A DNA stretch of 64,000 bases from Salinimicrobium sp049680855 (GTDB taxonomy: Bacteria > Bacteroidota > Bacteroidia > Flavobacteriales > Flavobacteriaceae): contig NZ_JBMPGS010000002.1 in NCBI RefSeq assembly GCF_049680855.1, forward strand, positions 682,001 to 746,000, written 5' to 3'. This document shows positions 1 to 8,289 of the stretch, piece by piece. The translations under genes were made by a program, and so were the position numbers. Each line of letters opens with the position of its first letter. Position 1 is the first letter of the stretch. The notes beneath the pieces were generated by a model. It was not told where the DNA came from and did not search any database. It saw only the letters and a program-made list of their open reading frames with translations.

Positions 1-2
1 GG

Positions 3-182
3 CACAACGATTATAAGGACACCAATCAGTTCTATGCCATTTGTAATTATCAATGGGCGCGGCATTTAACCATGCTGAAGAACTTTTGTGAGTCGGGTAA
101 AAACCAGCTGACGGAGGAACGAGAAAAGCTAGAAGAAGAATATGTGCGCAGGGCACATAACCCCGGAAAAAGCAGATTATAA
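3..182 (+). CDS. 3' end of an unidentified gene (partial)
   Basis: An open frame runs from the window edge to a TAA at 180-182 and gives the last 59 residues of a protein whose start lies outside the window. The tail is hydrophilic, with a Trp-rich helix (WARHLTMLKNFCESG) and a charged end. The shape is reminiscent of the C-terminal helix of SRPBCC/AHSA1-like proteins, but this is only an impression and I assign no function. It lies 20 bp before the pirin gene and could be co-transcribed with it. Confidence 0.55.
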   Translation, partial: HNDYKDTNQFYAICNYQWARHLTMLKNFCESGKNQLTEEREKLEEEYVRRAHNPGKSRL

Positions 183-202
183 ACTATAACAAAACCTTTA
201 TT

Positions 203-1051
203 TTGAGAACAGTAAAAAGAACTTATAAAGCAGAATACCGGCCAATTGCTGATTTGATCACTTATTCTCCCATGCCCACTAGATCTTTGGAGATGATAGA
301 CCCTTTTTTGTTTTTAAATCATCACGGACCTCAAAAGTACCAGCCGCACAACAATGGTCTTCCTTTTGGTCCTCACCCGCACCGAGGAATGGAAACGGTT
401 ACTTTCATCCTGGATGGAGATATCGCCCATAAAGATTCCGGAGGAAATAAAAGTGTGATTGAAAGCGGTGGCGTGCAATGGATGACAGCGGGCAGCGGAC
501 TCATACATGCCGAGGTTTCTTCAGACAAGTTTAAGGAAGAAGGCGGTGATCTGGAAATCCTTCAGCTTTGGGTGAATTTACCGGCAGATAAAAAAATGAC
601 CCCTCCGGCCTACAAAGGTCTTCAAAAAGATAAAATTCCCATGCATTCTATGGATGATGGGAAAGTGGCTGCACAGGTAGTTTCCGGAAATCTCAATGGT
701 ACCGAAGGAGCTTTTGAAACAATGACGAATATTAACCTGAGTACAATTTTCTTTGAAGAAGGTGGTGTGTTCAGAACAGAAATTCCGAAGGAAAACAATA
801 TTTTGTGCTATGTCATCAAAGGAGAAATAAAGATTAACGGCGAAATAATTGGACCATTAAATCTGGTGGAATTCAACAATGACGGAGATGAGCTTCATAT
901 CGAATCCCTGTCTGACGCCACTTTGCTTTTTGGACATGCAACACCTTTCAACGAACCTGTAGTTGCAAGAGGACCTTTTGTAATGAATTCTATGGAAGAA
1001 ATAGAACAGGCCTACGAGGATTACCAGAATGGGAAGCTGGGAAGTTGGTAA
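203..1051 (+). CDS. pirin family protein
   Basis: This is a bicupin of the pirin family, 282 residues, close to the usual length. The N-terminal cupin keeps the metal ligands His58 and His60 (motif GPHPHRG), His102 and Glu104 (HAE), so it should bind iron or a similar metal. Family members act as quercetinase-like dioxygenases or redox-sensing regulators; which applies here cannot be told. The start is a TTG at 203, because the next in-frame Met (residue 24) would cut into the first cupin strand. A bidirectional terminator follows at 1120-1151. Confidence 0.88.
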   Translation: MRTVKRTYKAEYRPIADLITYSPMPTRSLEMIDPFLFLNHHGPQKYQPHNNGLPFGPHPHRGMETVTFILDGDIAHKDSGGNKSVIESGGVQWMTAGSGLIHAEVSSDKFKEEGGDLEILQLWVNLPADKKMTPPAYKGLQKDKIPMHSMDDGKVAAQVVSGNLNGTEGAFETMTNINLSTIFFEEGGVFRTEIPKENNILCYVIKGEIKINGEIIGPLNLVEFNNDGDELHIESLSDATLLFGHATPFNEPVVARGPFVMNSMEEIEQAYEDYQNGKLGSW

Positions 1052-1119
1052 GAGCCTGTAGACTGTAAACAACCTTAAGAAAGTCCGGGAGCAGCATTTT
1101 AATAGGAACTTTCAAGCAA

Positions 1120-1151
1120 AAAGGGCAGAAAATTGAATTTTTCTGCCCTTT
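1120..1151. terminator. bidirectional terminator between pirin gene and ccsBA
   Basis: A 13-bp perfect stem (1120-1132 pairing with 1139-1151) has a 6-base loop. Its arms start and end in A/T runs, so it can act as an intrinsic terminator for both convergent genes. Confidence 0.8.
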
Positions 1152-1193
1152 ATGTTTTTAAAAACATCTCTTTAAAATGTCATTTTTGACACC

Positions 1194-4100
1194 CTATTCT
1201 TCCATCCTTTTCCTGTTTCCCTTTGCGTAATACTTCTGAAACCTGAAGTAAGAAACTGCACCCAGCACTGCCACGGCAGCAACCGTGTAGTATACAAAAT
1301 TAGGTGTAATCACCTGGTCTCCGCTCGCATAGGAATGTAAACCTGAGAGATAGAAATTCACTCCAAAGTAGGTCATCATGATACTTGCAAAAGCGACAAC
1401 CGCCATAAGGTTGAACAACCAGCGGCTACGCAGCCCCGGCACAATTCTCATGTGAATTACAAAAGCATAGACCATAATGCTCACCAGCGCCCAGGTTTCT
1501 TTAGGATCCCATCCCCAGTAACGACCCCAGCTTTCATTGGCCCATTGCCCTCCCAAAAAGTTACCTATGGTCAACATTACAAGCCCTATAGTGAGTGCCA
1601 TTTCGGTAATAATGGTAATTTCTTTAATATTCAGGTCCATTTTTGCTTTATTGCTTTCGGTCGTAAAGATCATAAGTAGCAATGCCACGGCACCTAAAAT
1701 CATTCCCAACGTAAATGGACCGTAACTACCAACAATAACAGATACATGTATCATTAGCCAGTAAGAATCCAGTACGGGAACTAAGTTTGCAATCGCAGGA
1801 TCCATCCAGTTCCAGTGCGCAATCATAAGGATCATCGAAGTAACAAATGCTGTGGAAGCAATCGTAAGATCACTTTTTCTTCCAAAGAGCAAACCAAACA
1901 GCATAGTGGCCCAGGCTACATAGATCATAGATTCATACGCATCACTCCAGGGCGCATGGCCAGAAATATACCAACGAGCTATTAAACCTGCCGTATGCAA
2001 AGCAAACAAAATAATGATCGTAATTTTACTTACCATAATAACACCACGCATAAACTTATTGTCTTTGAAAATCTGAGCGATGACAAAAACCAGCATTAGA
2101 ATACCCGCGAGCATATACATCCAGAAAAGATTTCTGAAGATGTCATATTTATTATATAGAATCTCCGTGTCTATCTTCTTTTTTGAGGGCATTACCTCAC
2201 TTCCGAATTTTTTCTGAAAGCTTTTAATGCTTCCCAAAAGCTCATTGGCCTGAGAGTAGTCTCCAGACTGTTTCGCCTTTTGTAAGGCGCTCATGTACAT
2301 TGGCAGGATTTGCTGCGTATACAAGGAATCCATTCCTTTAAATCCTGCTTCCATGGCTTCAGGATAGGAAACCCATTTGTTATTTTCATCACCGGGAATT
2401 GGAAAAATCCTTAAAATTTTTCCCTGTAAAGCATTGTACAAAAGGTTTACCCTACGATCTGTCTCTATAAAATCCTTCTGAAATTGATTTGGAACAGCCG
2501 CCTGGTAAGCACTTTCCAGGTAAGGACTCAATTTGTAATTCCCCTGTTGATCAAAGAAATGCGTAAGCGCAAGAAATTCTTCATCTTCTTCAACCCCGGC
2601 AATATGCCGAATACTATCATTATATTTTTTTACATAAATCAATGGTACATTGTACCAAACCGTAGGATTCTCGGTCATGGAGATCAGAATCTGGTCTGAG
2701 GTCATGCCTTCGTATTCTGCACTTTTGCTCAGCTTCCGCAGTAATTCTGAGGAATAGGTATTTACAGGCTTCATTCTTCCGCCGGCATCCTGCACAACCA
2801 GTCTTCCAAAGCTTGATGCATGCTCTGGTGAGACAACATTTGCTTTTATGACAGAATCTATTCTTGTTTTGGGAATTAGGATACTGCTATTTTGATGTTC
2901 ATGAGTATCTTCCTGAGCGAATCCTGAAATACTCATGGAGAACAACGCCAGAATTGTGGTTAATTTTGCCTTTTTTGACTTCACTTTATCCAGCATTCTT
3001 TTTAATTGTCCAAATCTGGAACCGGAATCAAAAAGTATCCACATAAGACCAATGTACAAAAGTGTATATCCAATGTATGTGATCCAGGTTCCCCAGAAAT
3101 CGTGGTTTACAGAAAGTACTGTCCCCTTCTCATCGGGATCAAACGAGGCCTGAAAAAAGCGGTAGCCTTTATGATCCAGCACGTGATTCATATAGATCTC
3201 ATAAGGCCATGATTCCCCGTCGTCAACAACTTCTACTTTACTTTTAAATGATGAATAACTTTTCTCTGTACCAGGATATTTTTCTGCAATAAAATCGTTC
3301 AATTTTATGGCAAATGGCAATTCATATTCTATTGACCCAAAGCGAACATAAAATTCAAGTCCACCCAGGTTAAGCTTTTTTGGATCATTTATAATTCCTT
3401 TTCCTCCTAGCATGGAAACCGTTTCAGATTCACCATAACTGGAAACCCTCAGCCTGACAGCATCCTGCTGGCCCTGAGACTTCTCTTCTGTAGGTACGAT
3501 ATCATAAACGCCTTTCACAACAGGATCTGGCAATACAAACTGCATTCCCGCCATATTGTAAAGAGATCTTAATTGCAGGGTTTGAATACTATCTGCAGAT
3601 ACATCGCCCTTATGTTGATCGGCCATTCGCATGTAAGTACCTTCAAATGGAGAGGATATTTTATATTCGCCATTCTCCAGGCTGATGTTTATTGCTCCTT
3701 CCCTGGGATTGTTGAAGGTGAAAATGATGTTGTGTATATTGGAAGCTTCGCCTTCCTTCAAATAATGATCATGCCGGTTCCCACCACCTGCTTCGACTAT
3801 TTTCAAATAATTTTCTCCCGCAGGATCTTCCACCAGGCCTTCTTCGGCTCCATGAATAAATTCGAGAACTTCAATTTGAACCGGCTGGCCGTTATAATCT
3901 GTATGAAAAAAGAAGTCATTTGCGGCTCCCGGAGCCAGTAAAACTTCTTCCTGAACTACTCTTCTTCTCGGTTGCCCGTCAATTTCCCCATCAATAAAAG
4001 TGGTTATATAGGTTTTTTCTGAAAGAAATGTGTTTTCTGTTGCACCTTCACGAATGGGCATTACGCCTTCATAACTTATATAGCGGGTAACAAATGCTCC

Positions 4101-4373
4101 CACCAAAATAAATATGAAAGACAGGTGAAGTAATAAGGTAGACCATTTTTCTCTTTTGTGAAGCCGGTAACGCACAATGTTTCCGGCAAAATTGATCACA
4201 AAAAATACCATGATCATTTCAAACCAAAGAGCGTTATATATCCAGACTTTAGCTGTTGCTGTATTGTAAAAGTTTTCAATGAAAGTTCCCACGCCCAGCG
4301 CAATAGCAAAAACGACAAACAGAACAGCCATCAAGCGGGTCGAGAATAGAATAGAAGCGAGTTTTTTCTGCAT
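1194..4373 (-). CDS. ccsA: cytochrome c biogenesis protein CcsBA (ResB-CcsA fusion)
   Basis: System II cytochrome c synthase, 1059 residues, that exports heme and attaches it to apocytochromes c on the periplasmic side. The N-terminal ResB/CcsB half has several membrane spans in residues 1-100 and a large periplasmic domain. A span near 430-450 and a long linker that begins with a signal-like segment ending in FAQ follow. The C-terminal CcsA half has about eight spans and the Trp-rich heme-handling motif WGRYWGWDPKETW, plus conserved His residues in flanking helices. The single-chain fusion is common in Bacteroidota. It stands alone on the minus strand, diverging from the gene at 4500. Confidence 0.93.
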   Translation of the reverse strand: MQKKLASILFSTRLMAVLFVVFAIALGVGTFIENFYNTATAKVWIYNALWFEMIMVFFVINFAGNIVRYRLHKREKWSTLLLHLSFIFILVGAFVTRYISYEGVMPIREGATENTFLSEKTYITTFIDGEIDGQPRRRVVQEEVLLAPGAANDFFFHTDYNGQPVQIEVLEFIHGAEEGLVEDPAGENYLKIVEAGGGNRHDHYLKEGEASNIHNIIFTFNNPREGAINISLENGEYKISSPFEGTYMRMADQHKGDVSADSIQTLQLRSLYNMAGMQFVLPDPVVKGVYDIVPTEEKSQGQQDAVRLRVSSYGESETVSMLGGKGIINDPKKLNLGGLEFYVRFGSIEYELPFAIKLNDFIAEKYPGTEKSYSSFKSKVEVVDDGESWPYEIYMNHVLDHKGYRFFQASFDPDEKGTVLSVNHDFWGTWITYIGYTLLYIGLMWILFDSGSRFGQLKRMLDKVKSKKAKLTTILALFSMSISGFAQEDTHEHQNSSILIPKTRIDSVIKANVVSPEHASSFGRLVVQDAGGRMKPVNTYSSELLRKLSKSAEYEGMTSDQILISMTENPTVWYNVPLIYVKKYNDSIRHIAGVEEDEEFLALTHFFDQQGNYKLSPYLESAYQAAVPNQFQKDFIETDRRVNLLYNALQGKILRIFPIPGDENNKWVSYPEAMEAGFKGMDSLYTQQILPMYMSALQKAKQSGDYSQANELLGSIKSFQKKFGSEVMPSKKKIDTEILYNKYDIFRNLFWMYMLAGILMLVFVIAQIFKDNKFMRGVIMVSKITIIILFALHTAGLIARWYISGHAPWSDAYESMIYVAWATMLFGLLFGRKSDLTIASTAFVTSMILMIAHWNWMDPAIANLVPVLDSYWLMIHVSVIVGSYGPFTLGMILGAVALLLMIFTTESNKAKMDLNIKEITIITEMALTIGLVMLTIGNFLGGQWANESWGRYWGWDPKETWALVSIMVYAFVIHMRIVPGLRSRWLFNLMAVVAFASIMMTYFGVNFYLSGLHSYASGDQVITPNFVYYTVAAVAVLGAVSYFRFQKYYAKGNRKRMEE

Positions 4374-4499
4374 TTGGGAGTACTTTTAAATCGGTGCGAA
4401 ATTAACGATTTTTAACTGTTTAACCGTCCAATTTCTAGCAGTATTTATGCCAGAAGTACATTAATTTTTAAAAGCTTATTTTTTTGGTATTTTAGCCGA

Positions 4500-5264
4500 A
4501 TGATTAAGGTTGTACTTTTAGGCACCGGAAATGTGGCTACACACCTCTTCAGGGCATTTTTAGCCACTGAAGAAGTGCGTGTTGAGCAGGTTTACAACCG
4601 TTCTCCGGAAAGTCTTTCAAGGTTCAAAAATGACACTTTCGTCACCACTTCCCTGGAAGAATTAAAACCGGCAGACATTTACGTGATCGCTTTAAAAGAT
4701 GATGCCATTGTAGCAGTAGCCGAAAAACTTCAGCAGCAGCAAGGCTTGATCGTTCATACCTCAGGCGCTGTTCCGCTGGATGCTTTAAATGGCTGTCGCA
4801 GAAGCGGGGTCTTTTATCCGCTGCAAACCTTTTCAAAAGTCCAGCCGCTGGATTATTCTGAAATTCCGTTTTGCCTAGAAGCAAAAGACGAAAAAGACCT
4901 GGAAATATTAAAAAGCCTGGCTGAATGGATATCAGGAAAGGCATACGAAGTTTCTTCAGAACAGCGAAAAAAGCTACATTTAGCCGCTGTTTTTGTCTGC
5001 AATTTTGTGAATCATCTATATACAATTGGGGAGGAAATTTGCACAGAGAATAAGCTTCCTTTTAATATTCTGCAGCCTTTAATTTCGGAAACAGCACAAA
5101 AAATTACTCGCTCTTCTCCTGCAGATGTGCAGACAGGACCGGCAAAAAGAAATGACCTATCTACAATAGAAACACACCTGGAACAGTTGTCGTCCCAGGA
5201 AAATAAAGAAATATACCAGGTTTTAACCCGGGCAATTCAAACTTCACATGGAAAAAAGCTATAA
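4500..5264 (+). CDS. Rossmann-like and DUF2520 domain protein
   Basis: A 254-residue soluble protein. The N-terminus has a dinucleotide-binding fold (VLLGTGNVATHLF, residues 5-17), like F420/NADP-type and 6-phosphogluconate-type dehydrogenases. The helical C-terminal half matches DUF2520 (HLAAVFVCNFVNHLY). The substrate is unknown. The ATG at 4500 follows a TATTTTAG box by only about six bases, so the mRNA is probably nearly leaderless. The gene overlaps kdsC by 17 bp and heads a + strand run that continues to at least 7601. Confidence 0.85.
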   Translation: MIKVVLLGTGNVATHLFRAFLATEEVRVEQVYNRSPESLSRFKNDTFVTTSLEELKPADIYVIALKDDAIVAVAEKLQQQQGLIVHTSGAVPLDALNGCRRSGVFYPLQTFSKVQPLDYSEIPFCLEAKDEKDLEILKSLAEWISGKAYEVSSEQRKKLHLAAVFVCNFVNHLYTIGEEICTENKLPFNILQPLISETAQKITRSSPADVQTGPAKRNDLSTIETHLEQLSSQENKEIYQVLTRAIQTSHGKKL

Positions 5265-5763
5265 AGAATTCCTTTCCCAAATCACCACATTTATATTTGA
5301 CGTTGATGGCGTTTTAACTGATGGTTCCATCCAGATAAGCACAAATGGCGAGCTCTTACGAACCATGAATATCAAAGACGGTTTTGCAATGAAACATGCC
5401 CGGGAACAGGGATATACCATTTGTATCATTTCTGGCGGAAAAAATGAAGGCGTAAGACATCGCTTGAAAGGATTGGGTATAACAGATATTTACCTTGGCT
5501 GTCCCGACAAAGTGGAACAAATGGAAGAATTTTTCGATATTTATGAAATCGCCCCGGAAAATGTACTTTATATGGGAGACGACCTCCCAGACCTTTATTC
5601 CATGAAACTGATTGGCCTGCCATGCTGCCCGCAAGATGCCGCTTCAGAAATAAAGGAAATTTCAAATTATGTTTCTCATAAAAAAGGGGGAAAAGGTTGT
5701 GTACGCGACGTGATCGAACAGGTGATGAAAGTGCAGGGAAAATGGATTGAAAACGAATCATGA
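5248..5763 (+). CDS. kdsC: KdsC-type HAD phosphatase (KDO 8-phosphate phosphatase)
   Basis: A 171-residue HAD-superfamily phosphatase of the C0 (cap-less) type, which hydrolyses KDO-8-phosphate to KDO for lipopolysaccharide core assembly. Motif I FDVDGVLTDG gives the nucleophile Asp18 and Asp20, motif II is IISGG near residue 62, and motif IV is GDDLPD at 110-115. The size matches the family. KdsB, the next step in the pathway, is encoded at 17986-18726. It overlaps both neighbours (17 bp and 4 bp), which indicates translational coupling. Confidence 0.9.
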   Translation: MEKSYKEFLSQITTFIFDVDGVLTDGSIQISTNGELLRTMNIKDGFAMKHAREQGYTICIISGGKNEGVRHRLKGLGITDIYLGCPDKVEQMEEFFDIYEIAPENVLYMGDDLPDLYSMKLIGLPCCPQDAASEIKEISNYVSHKKGGKGCVRDVIEQVMKVQGKWIENES

Positions 5764-6086
5764 ACTGGCTTTTACTCGTCATAGCAGGTTTATTTGAAGT
5801 CGGTTTTGCCACATGTTTGGGCAAAGCCCGGGAAACCGCTGGCAATACTGCTCTTTTTTGGATGTTGGGCTTCTTTTTATGCCTTTCGATAAGCATGACG
5901 CTGCTGTACAAAGCCACGCAGACTCTTCCCATAGGTACTGCTTATGCCGTCTGGACAGGAATTGGAGCTTTGGGAACCGTCCTGGTCGGGATTTTTGTTT
6001 TTAAAGAACCCGCGGGATTCTGGCGGTTGTTCTTCCTTTTCACATTGATAGTTTCTTTAGTAGGATTAAAATTTGTCTCAAATTAA
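5760..6086 (+). CDS. SMR family transporter, guanidinium exporter (Gdx/SugE) type
   Basis: A 108-residue small multidrug resistance protein with four membrane helices. The essential carboxylate is Glu13 (LFEVGFA). The loop and third helix carry GTAYAVWTGIGALG, which is the signature of the Gdx/SugE subgroup that exports guanidinium rather than the EmrE multidrug subgroup. It starts 4 bp inside kdsC. As it is the only SMR gene here it should form an antiparallel homodimer. The link to KdsC is likely only one of shared transcription. Confidence 0.85.
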   Translation: MNWLLLVIAGLFEVGFATCLGKARETAGNTALFWMLGFFLCLSISMTLLYKATQTLPIGTAYAVWTGIGALGTVLVGIFVFKEPAGFWRLFFLFTLIVSLVGLKFVSN

Positions 6087-6090
6087 ATCT

Positions 6091-7011
6091 ATGCTGATAA
6101 TGCCATTTTTGAGACTTATAAGGTGGCCCAATCTGCTTATGATCCTGCTTACCATGATGCTGGTCAAATACATGCTGTTTGCACCTTTTGATCTTGCTGT
6201 TACCCTAAACTGGTTTGAATTTGCATTACTTGTGATCTCAATGATCTCTCTGGCGGCAGCAGGGAATATCATTAATGACATTCATGATGTAAGGACAGAC
6301 GCTATTAATAAACCTGAGAAATTAATAATTGGAAAACAGATTTCTGAAGCAAGCGCTTATAACTGGTTCATTGGACTGAACATTTTAGGGGTTGGAATTG
6401 GTTTTTATTTATCGAACATTGTTGGGCAACCCTCTTTTACAGTGCTTTTTATTATTCCTTCGGCACTGCTATACCTCTACGCATCTCATATTAAAAGAAC
6501 CATCCTGGTGGGCAATCTTGTTGTGAGCATCATGGTGGGAATGATCGTGGTAATGCCGGGGATTTTTGATCTTATCCCGGCCATTACTCCGCAAAACAGA
6601 AGTACCCAACGTGTCATTTTTTTCATTCTTACAGATTACGGAATCTTTGCTTTTATGGTGAATTTTCTTCGGGAAATGGTAAAAGACCAGGAAGATGTAC
6701 GCGGTGATTATAATGCCGGCATGCAAACGCTACCCGTGGTTCTTGGAAAAGAAAGAACCAATAAAATCATATTTTTGACATGCCTGCTTCCCGTTGCAGG
6801 TGTTCTTTATTATATTTATGAGTACCTGTATGTGAATTCACTGGCGATGGCTTATGCGCTGTTTTTGATCTTTGGCCCTTTACTTTATTTTCTCGCAAAG
6901 ATCCTAACCGCTTCATCAAAAAAAGATTTTCGACGGTTAAGTCTGCTGCTGAAAATTGTGCTCGCCTTCGGATTATTATCTATAGGATTGTATAAATTTA
7001 TTTTACTCTAA
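6091..7011 (+). CDS. UbiA family prenyltransferase (geranylgeranylglycerol-phosphate geranylgeranyltransferase-like)
   Basis: Integral-membrane prenyltransferase, about 306 residues and eight to nine helices. The first Asp-rich motif is NDIHDVRTDAINKP and the second is DQEDVRGDYNAGMQT; both bind Mg-diphosphate. In Bacteroidota this subgroup is usually annotated as geranylgeranylglycerol-phosphate geranylgeranyltransferase, but quinone or other lipid acceptors are possible. I chose the ATG at 6091, 4 bp after the SMR stop. An in-frame TTG at 6073 would add six residues inside the previous gene. Confidence 0.82.
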   Translation: MLIMPFLRLIRWPNLLMILLTMMLVKYMLFAPFDLAVTLNWFEFALLVISMISLAAAGNIINDIHDVRTDAINKPEKLIIGKQISEASAYNWFIGLNILGVGIGFYLSNIVGQPSFTVLFIIPSALLYLYASHIKRTILVGNLVVSIMVGMIVVMPGIFDLIPAITPQNRSTQRVIFFILTDYGIFAFMVNFLREMVKDQEDVRGDYNAGMQTLPVVLGKERTNKIIFLTCLLPVAGVLYYIYEYLYVNSLAMAYALFLIFGPLLYFLAKILTASSKKDFRRLSLLLKIVLAFGLLSIGLYKFILL

Positions 7012-7013
7012 TT

Positions 7014-7601
7014 ATGCTGAAAGAAAAACTGAAAGATTACAATATTATCCTTGCTTCGGCTTCACCACGTCGCCAGCAATTCTTCAAAGAGCTCAACCTT
7101 GATTTTGAGATTCGGCTGAAACCTGTGGAGGAAAATTTTCCGAAGCATTTAATAGGTTCAGAAATAACCGATTTTTTAGCAGAATTAAAGGCTGAACCTT
7201 TCAAAAATGAGCTTTCTACCGGCGATATCCTAGTTACAAGTGACACGATCGTGTGGCATGAAGGCAAAGCCATGGGAAAACCCGTAGATGCCGCGCAGGC
7301 ACTAGAAATGATACAGTCTTTATGTGGAAAGACGCATGAGGTCATTACTTCGGTTTGCTTTACAACTCCCGAAAAATCCAGAACCGTAAATTCTACCACC
7401 AGGGTTAGCTTTAGTGAACTTTCCAAAGATGAGATCATGTATTACATCAATGAATACAGACCTTTTGACAAAGCCGGAGCTTACGGAATCCAGGAGTGGA
7501 TAGGCCTTATAGGGATTGATCATATTGAAGGGAGCTATTTTAACGTAGTGGGATTACCTACCAATCTTGTTTACAAAACCCTGCTCGAAATTATCGATTA
7601 G
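7014..7601 (+). CDS. maf: Maf family nucleotide pyrophosphatase
   Basis: A 195-residue Maf/Ham1-fold enzyme that hydrolyses non-canonical or surplus nucleoside triphosphates to monophosphates. It has the Maf signature ILASASPRR near residues 13-21, DTIVWHEGKAMGKP in the middle, and the late AGAYGIQEWI segment. The ATG lies 2 bp after the prenyltransferase stop, so it is in the same transcript. Confidence 0.92.
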   Translation: MLKEKLKDYNIILASASPRRQQFFKELNLDFEIRLKPVEENFPKHLIGSEITDFLAELKAEPFKNELSTGDILVTSDTIVWHEGKAMGKPVDAAQALEMIQSLCGKTHEVITSVCFTTPEKSRTVNSTTRVSFSELSKDEIMYYINEYRPFDKAGAYGIQEWIGLIGIDHIEGSYFNVVGLPTNLVYKTLLEIID

Positions 7602-7648
7602 CCATGAAAACTTCGGCATATCAAGTGCGTTAGAGATTGAATATTGAA

Positions 7649-7656
7649 TATCTTTG
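7649..7656 (+). promoter_or_regulatory. -7 promoter element TATCTTTG before the MscS gene
   Basis: Exact match to the Bacteroidota -7 consensus TAnnTTTG. It lies 20 bp before the ATG at 7677 and therefore rules out the in-frame TTG at 7644 as the start codon. No clear -33 TTG/TTTG was found. Confidence 0.55.
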
Positions 7657-7676
7657 CGGCAAAGTACGTTTCACGA

Positions 7677-8216
7677 ATGAGAGCATACCTGGTCGAAAAT
7701 CAGAACGAAATAATCTACACCATTCTCATCTTGTTGGTGTTGGTCATTTTCAGAAATATTTTAAAGCGATCTGCCAACCGAATTGGGAACAAAAGTGAAA
7801 TTCACGTAACTCGTATCAGGTTGATGTTCAAATACATCAACATCCTGGTGACCATTATTGCTGTTTTTGCACTTGCACTCACCTGGGGTTATGCTGCAAG
7901 TCAGCTTGCGTTAGTATTCTCTTCCGTTTTTGCAGTCATTGGCGTGGCAATGTTCGCGATCTGGTCTATTCTCAGCAATATTACGGCAGGGATCATCCTG
8001 TTCTTTTCTTTTCCGTACAAAATAGGAAGTAAAATAAAGATCCATGACAAAGATCTTCCGGTAGAAGCTGTTATTGAAGATATAAGAGCGTTTCACCTTC
8101 ACCTTCGAACAATGGAAGGAGAACTTATTACTTACCCCAACAACCTCATCCTCCAAAAGGCGGTTTCCCTTATAGAAAAGGAACATTTGCCAGATGAAGG
8201 AAAAGACGCATTGTAA
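7677..8216 (+). CDS. short MscS-type mechanosensitive channel protein
   Basis: About 179 residues. Two N-terminal membrane helices are followed by the Gly/Ala-rich pore helix and the start of the beta domain (SNITAGIILFFSFPYKIG, then ITYPNN), which identify the MscS superfamily. It is shorter than E. coli MscS (286 residues) because most of the C-terminal alpha/beta cage is missing; short forms like this occur in flavobacteria. The ATG at 7677 is preferred over a TTG at 7644 because a promoter box lies between them. The likely role is release of solutes under osmotic downshock. Confidence 0.82.
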   Translation: MRAYLVENQNEIIYTILILLVLVIFRNILKRSANRIGNKSEIHVTRIRLMFKYINILVTIIAVFALALTWGYAASQLALVFSSVFAVIGVAMFAIWSILSNITAGIILFFSFPYKIGSKIKIHDKDLPVEAVIEDIRAFHLHLRTMEGELITYPNNLILQKAVSLIEKEHLPDEGKDAL

Positions 8217-8255
8217 CAAATTTGTGAAAAGAGACTGCAGAAAAGGGAATCTTAT

Positions 8256-8263
8256 TATATTTG
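8256..8263 (+). promoter_or_regulatory. -7 promoter element TATATTTG before the PIG-L gene
   Basis: Exact TAnnTTTG match 26 bp before the ATG at 8290. It would start the operon that runs from the deacetylase to the Gfo/Idh/MocA gene. The nearest upstream TTTG (8221) is too far away to be a normal -33 box. Confidence 0.5.
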
Positions 8264-8289
8264 GTAGGATTCAGAAATAAACCCTTTTC

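Noticed and set aside
4374..4499. Guanidine riboswitch in front of the run that contains the SMR exporter
   Set aside because: Only 126 AT-rich bases separate ccsBA from the first gene and I see none of the conserved guanidine riboswitch cores.
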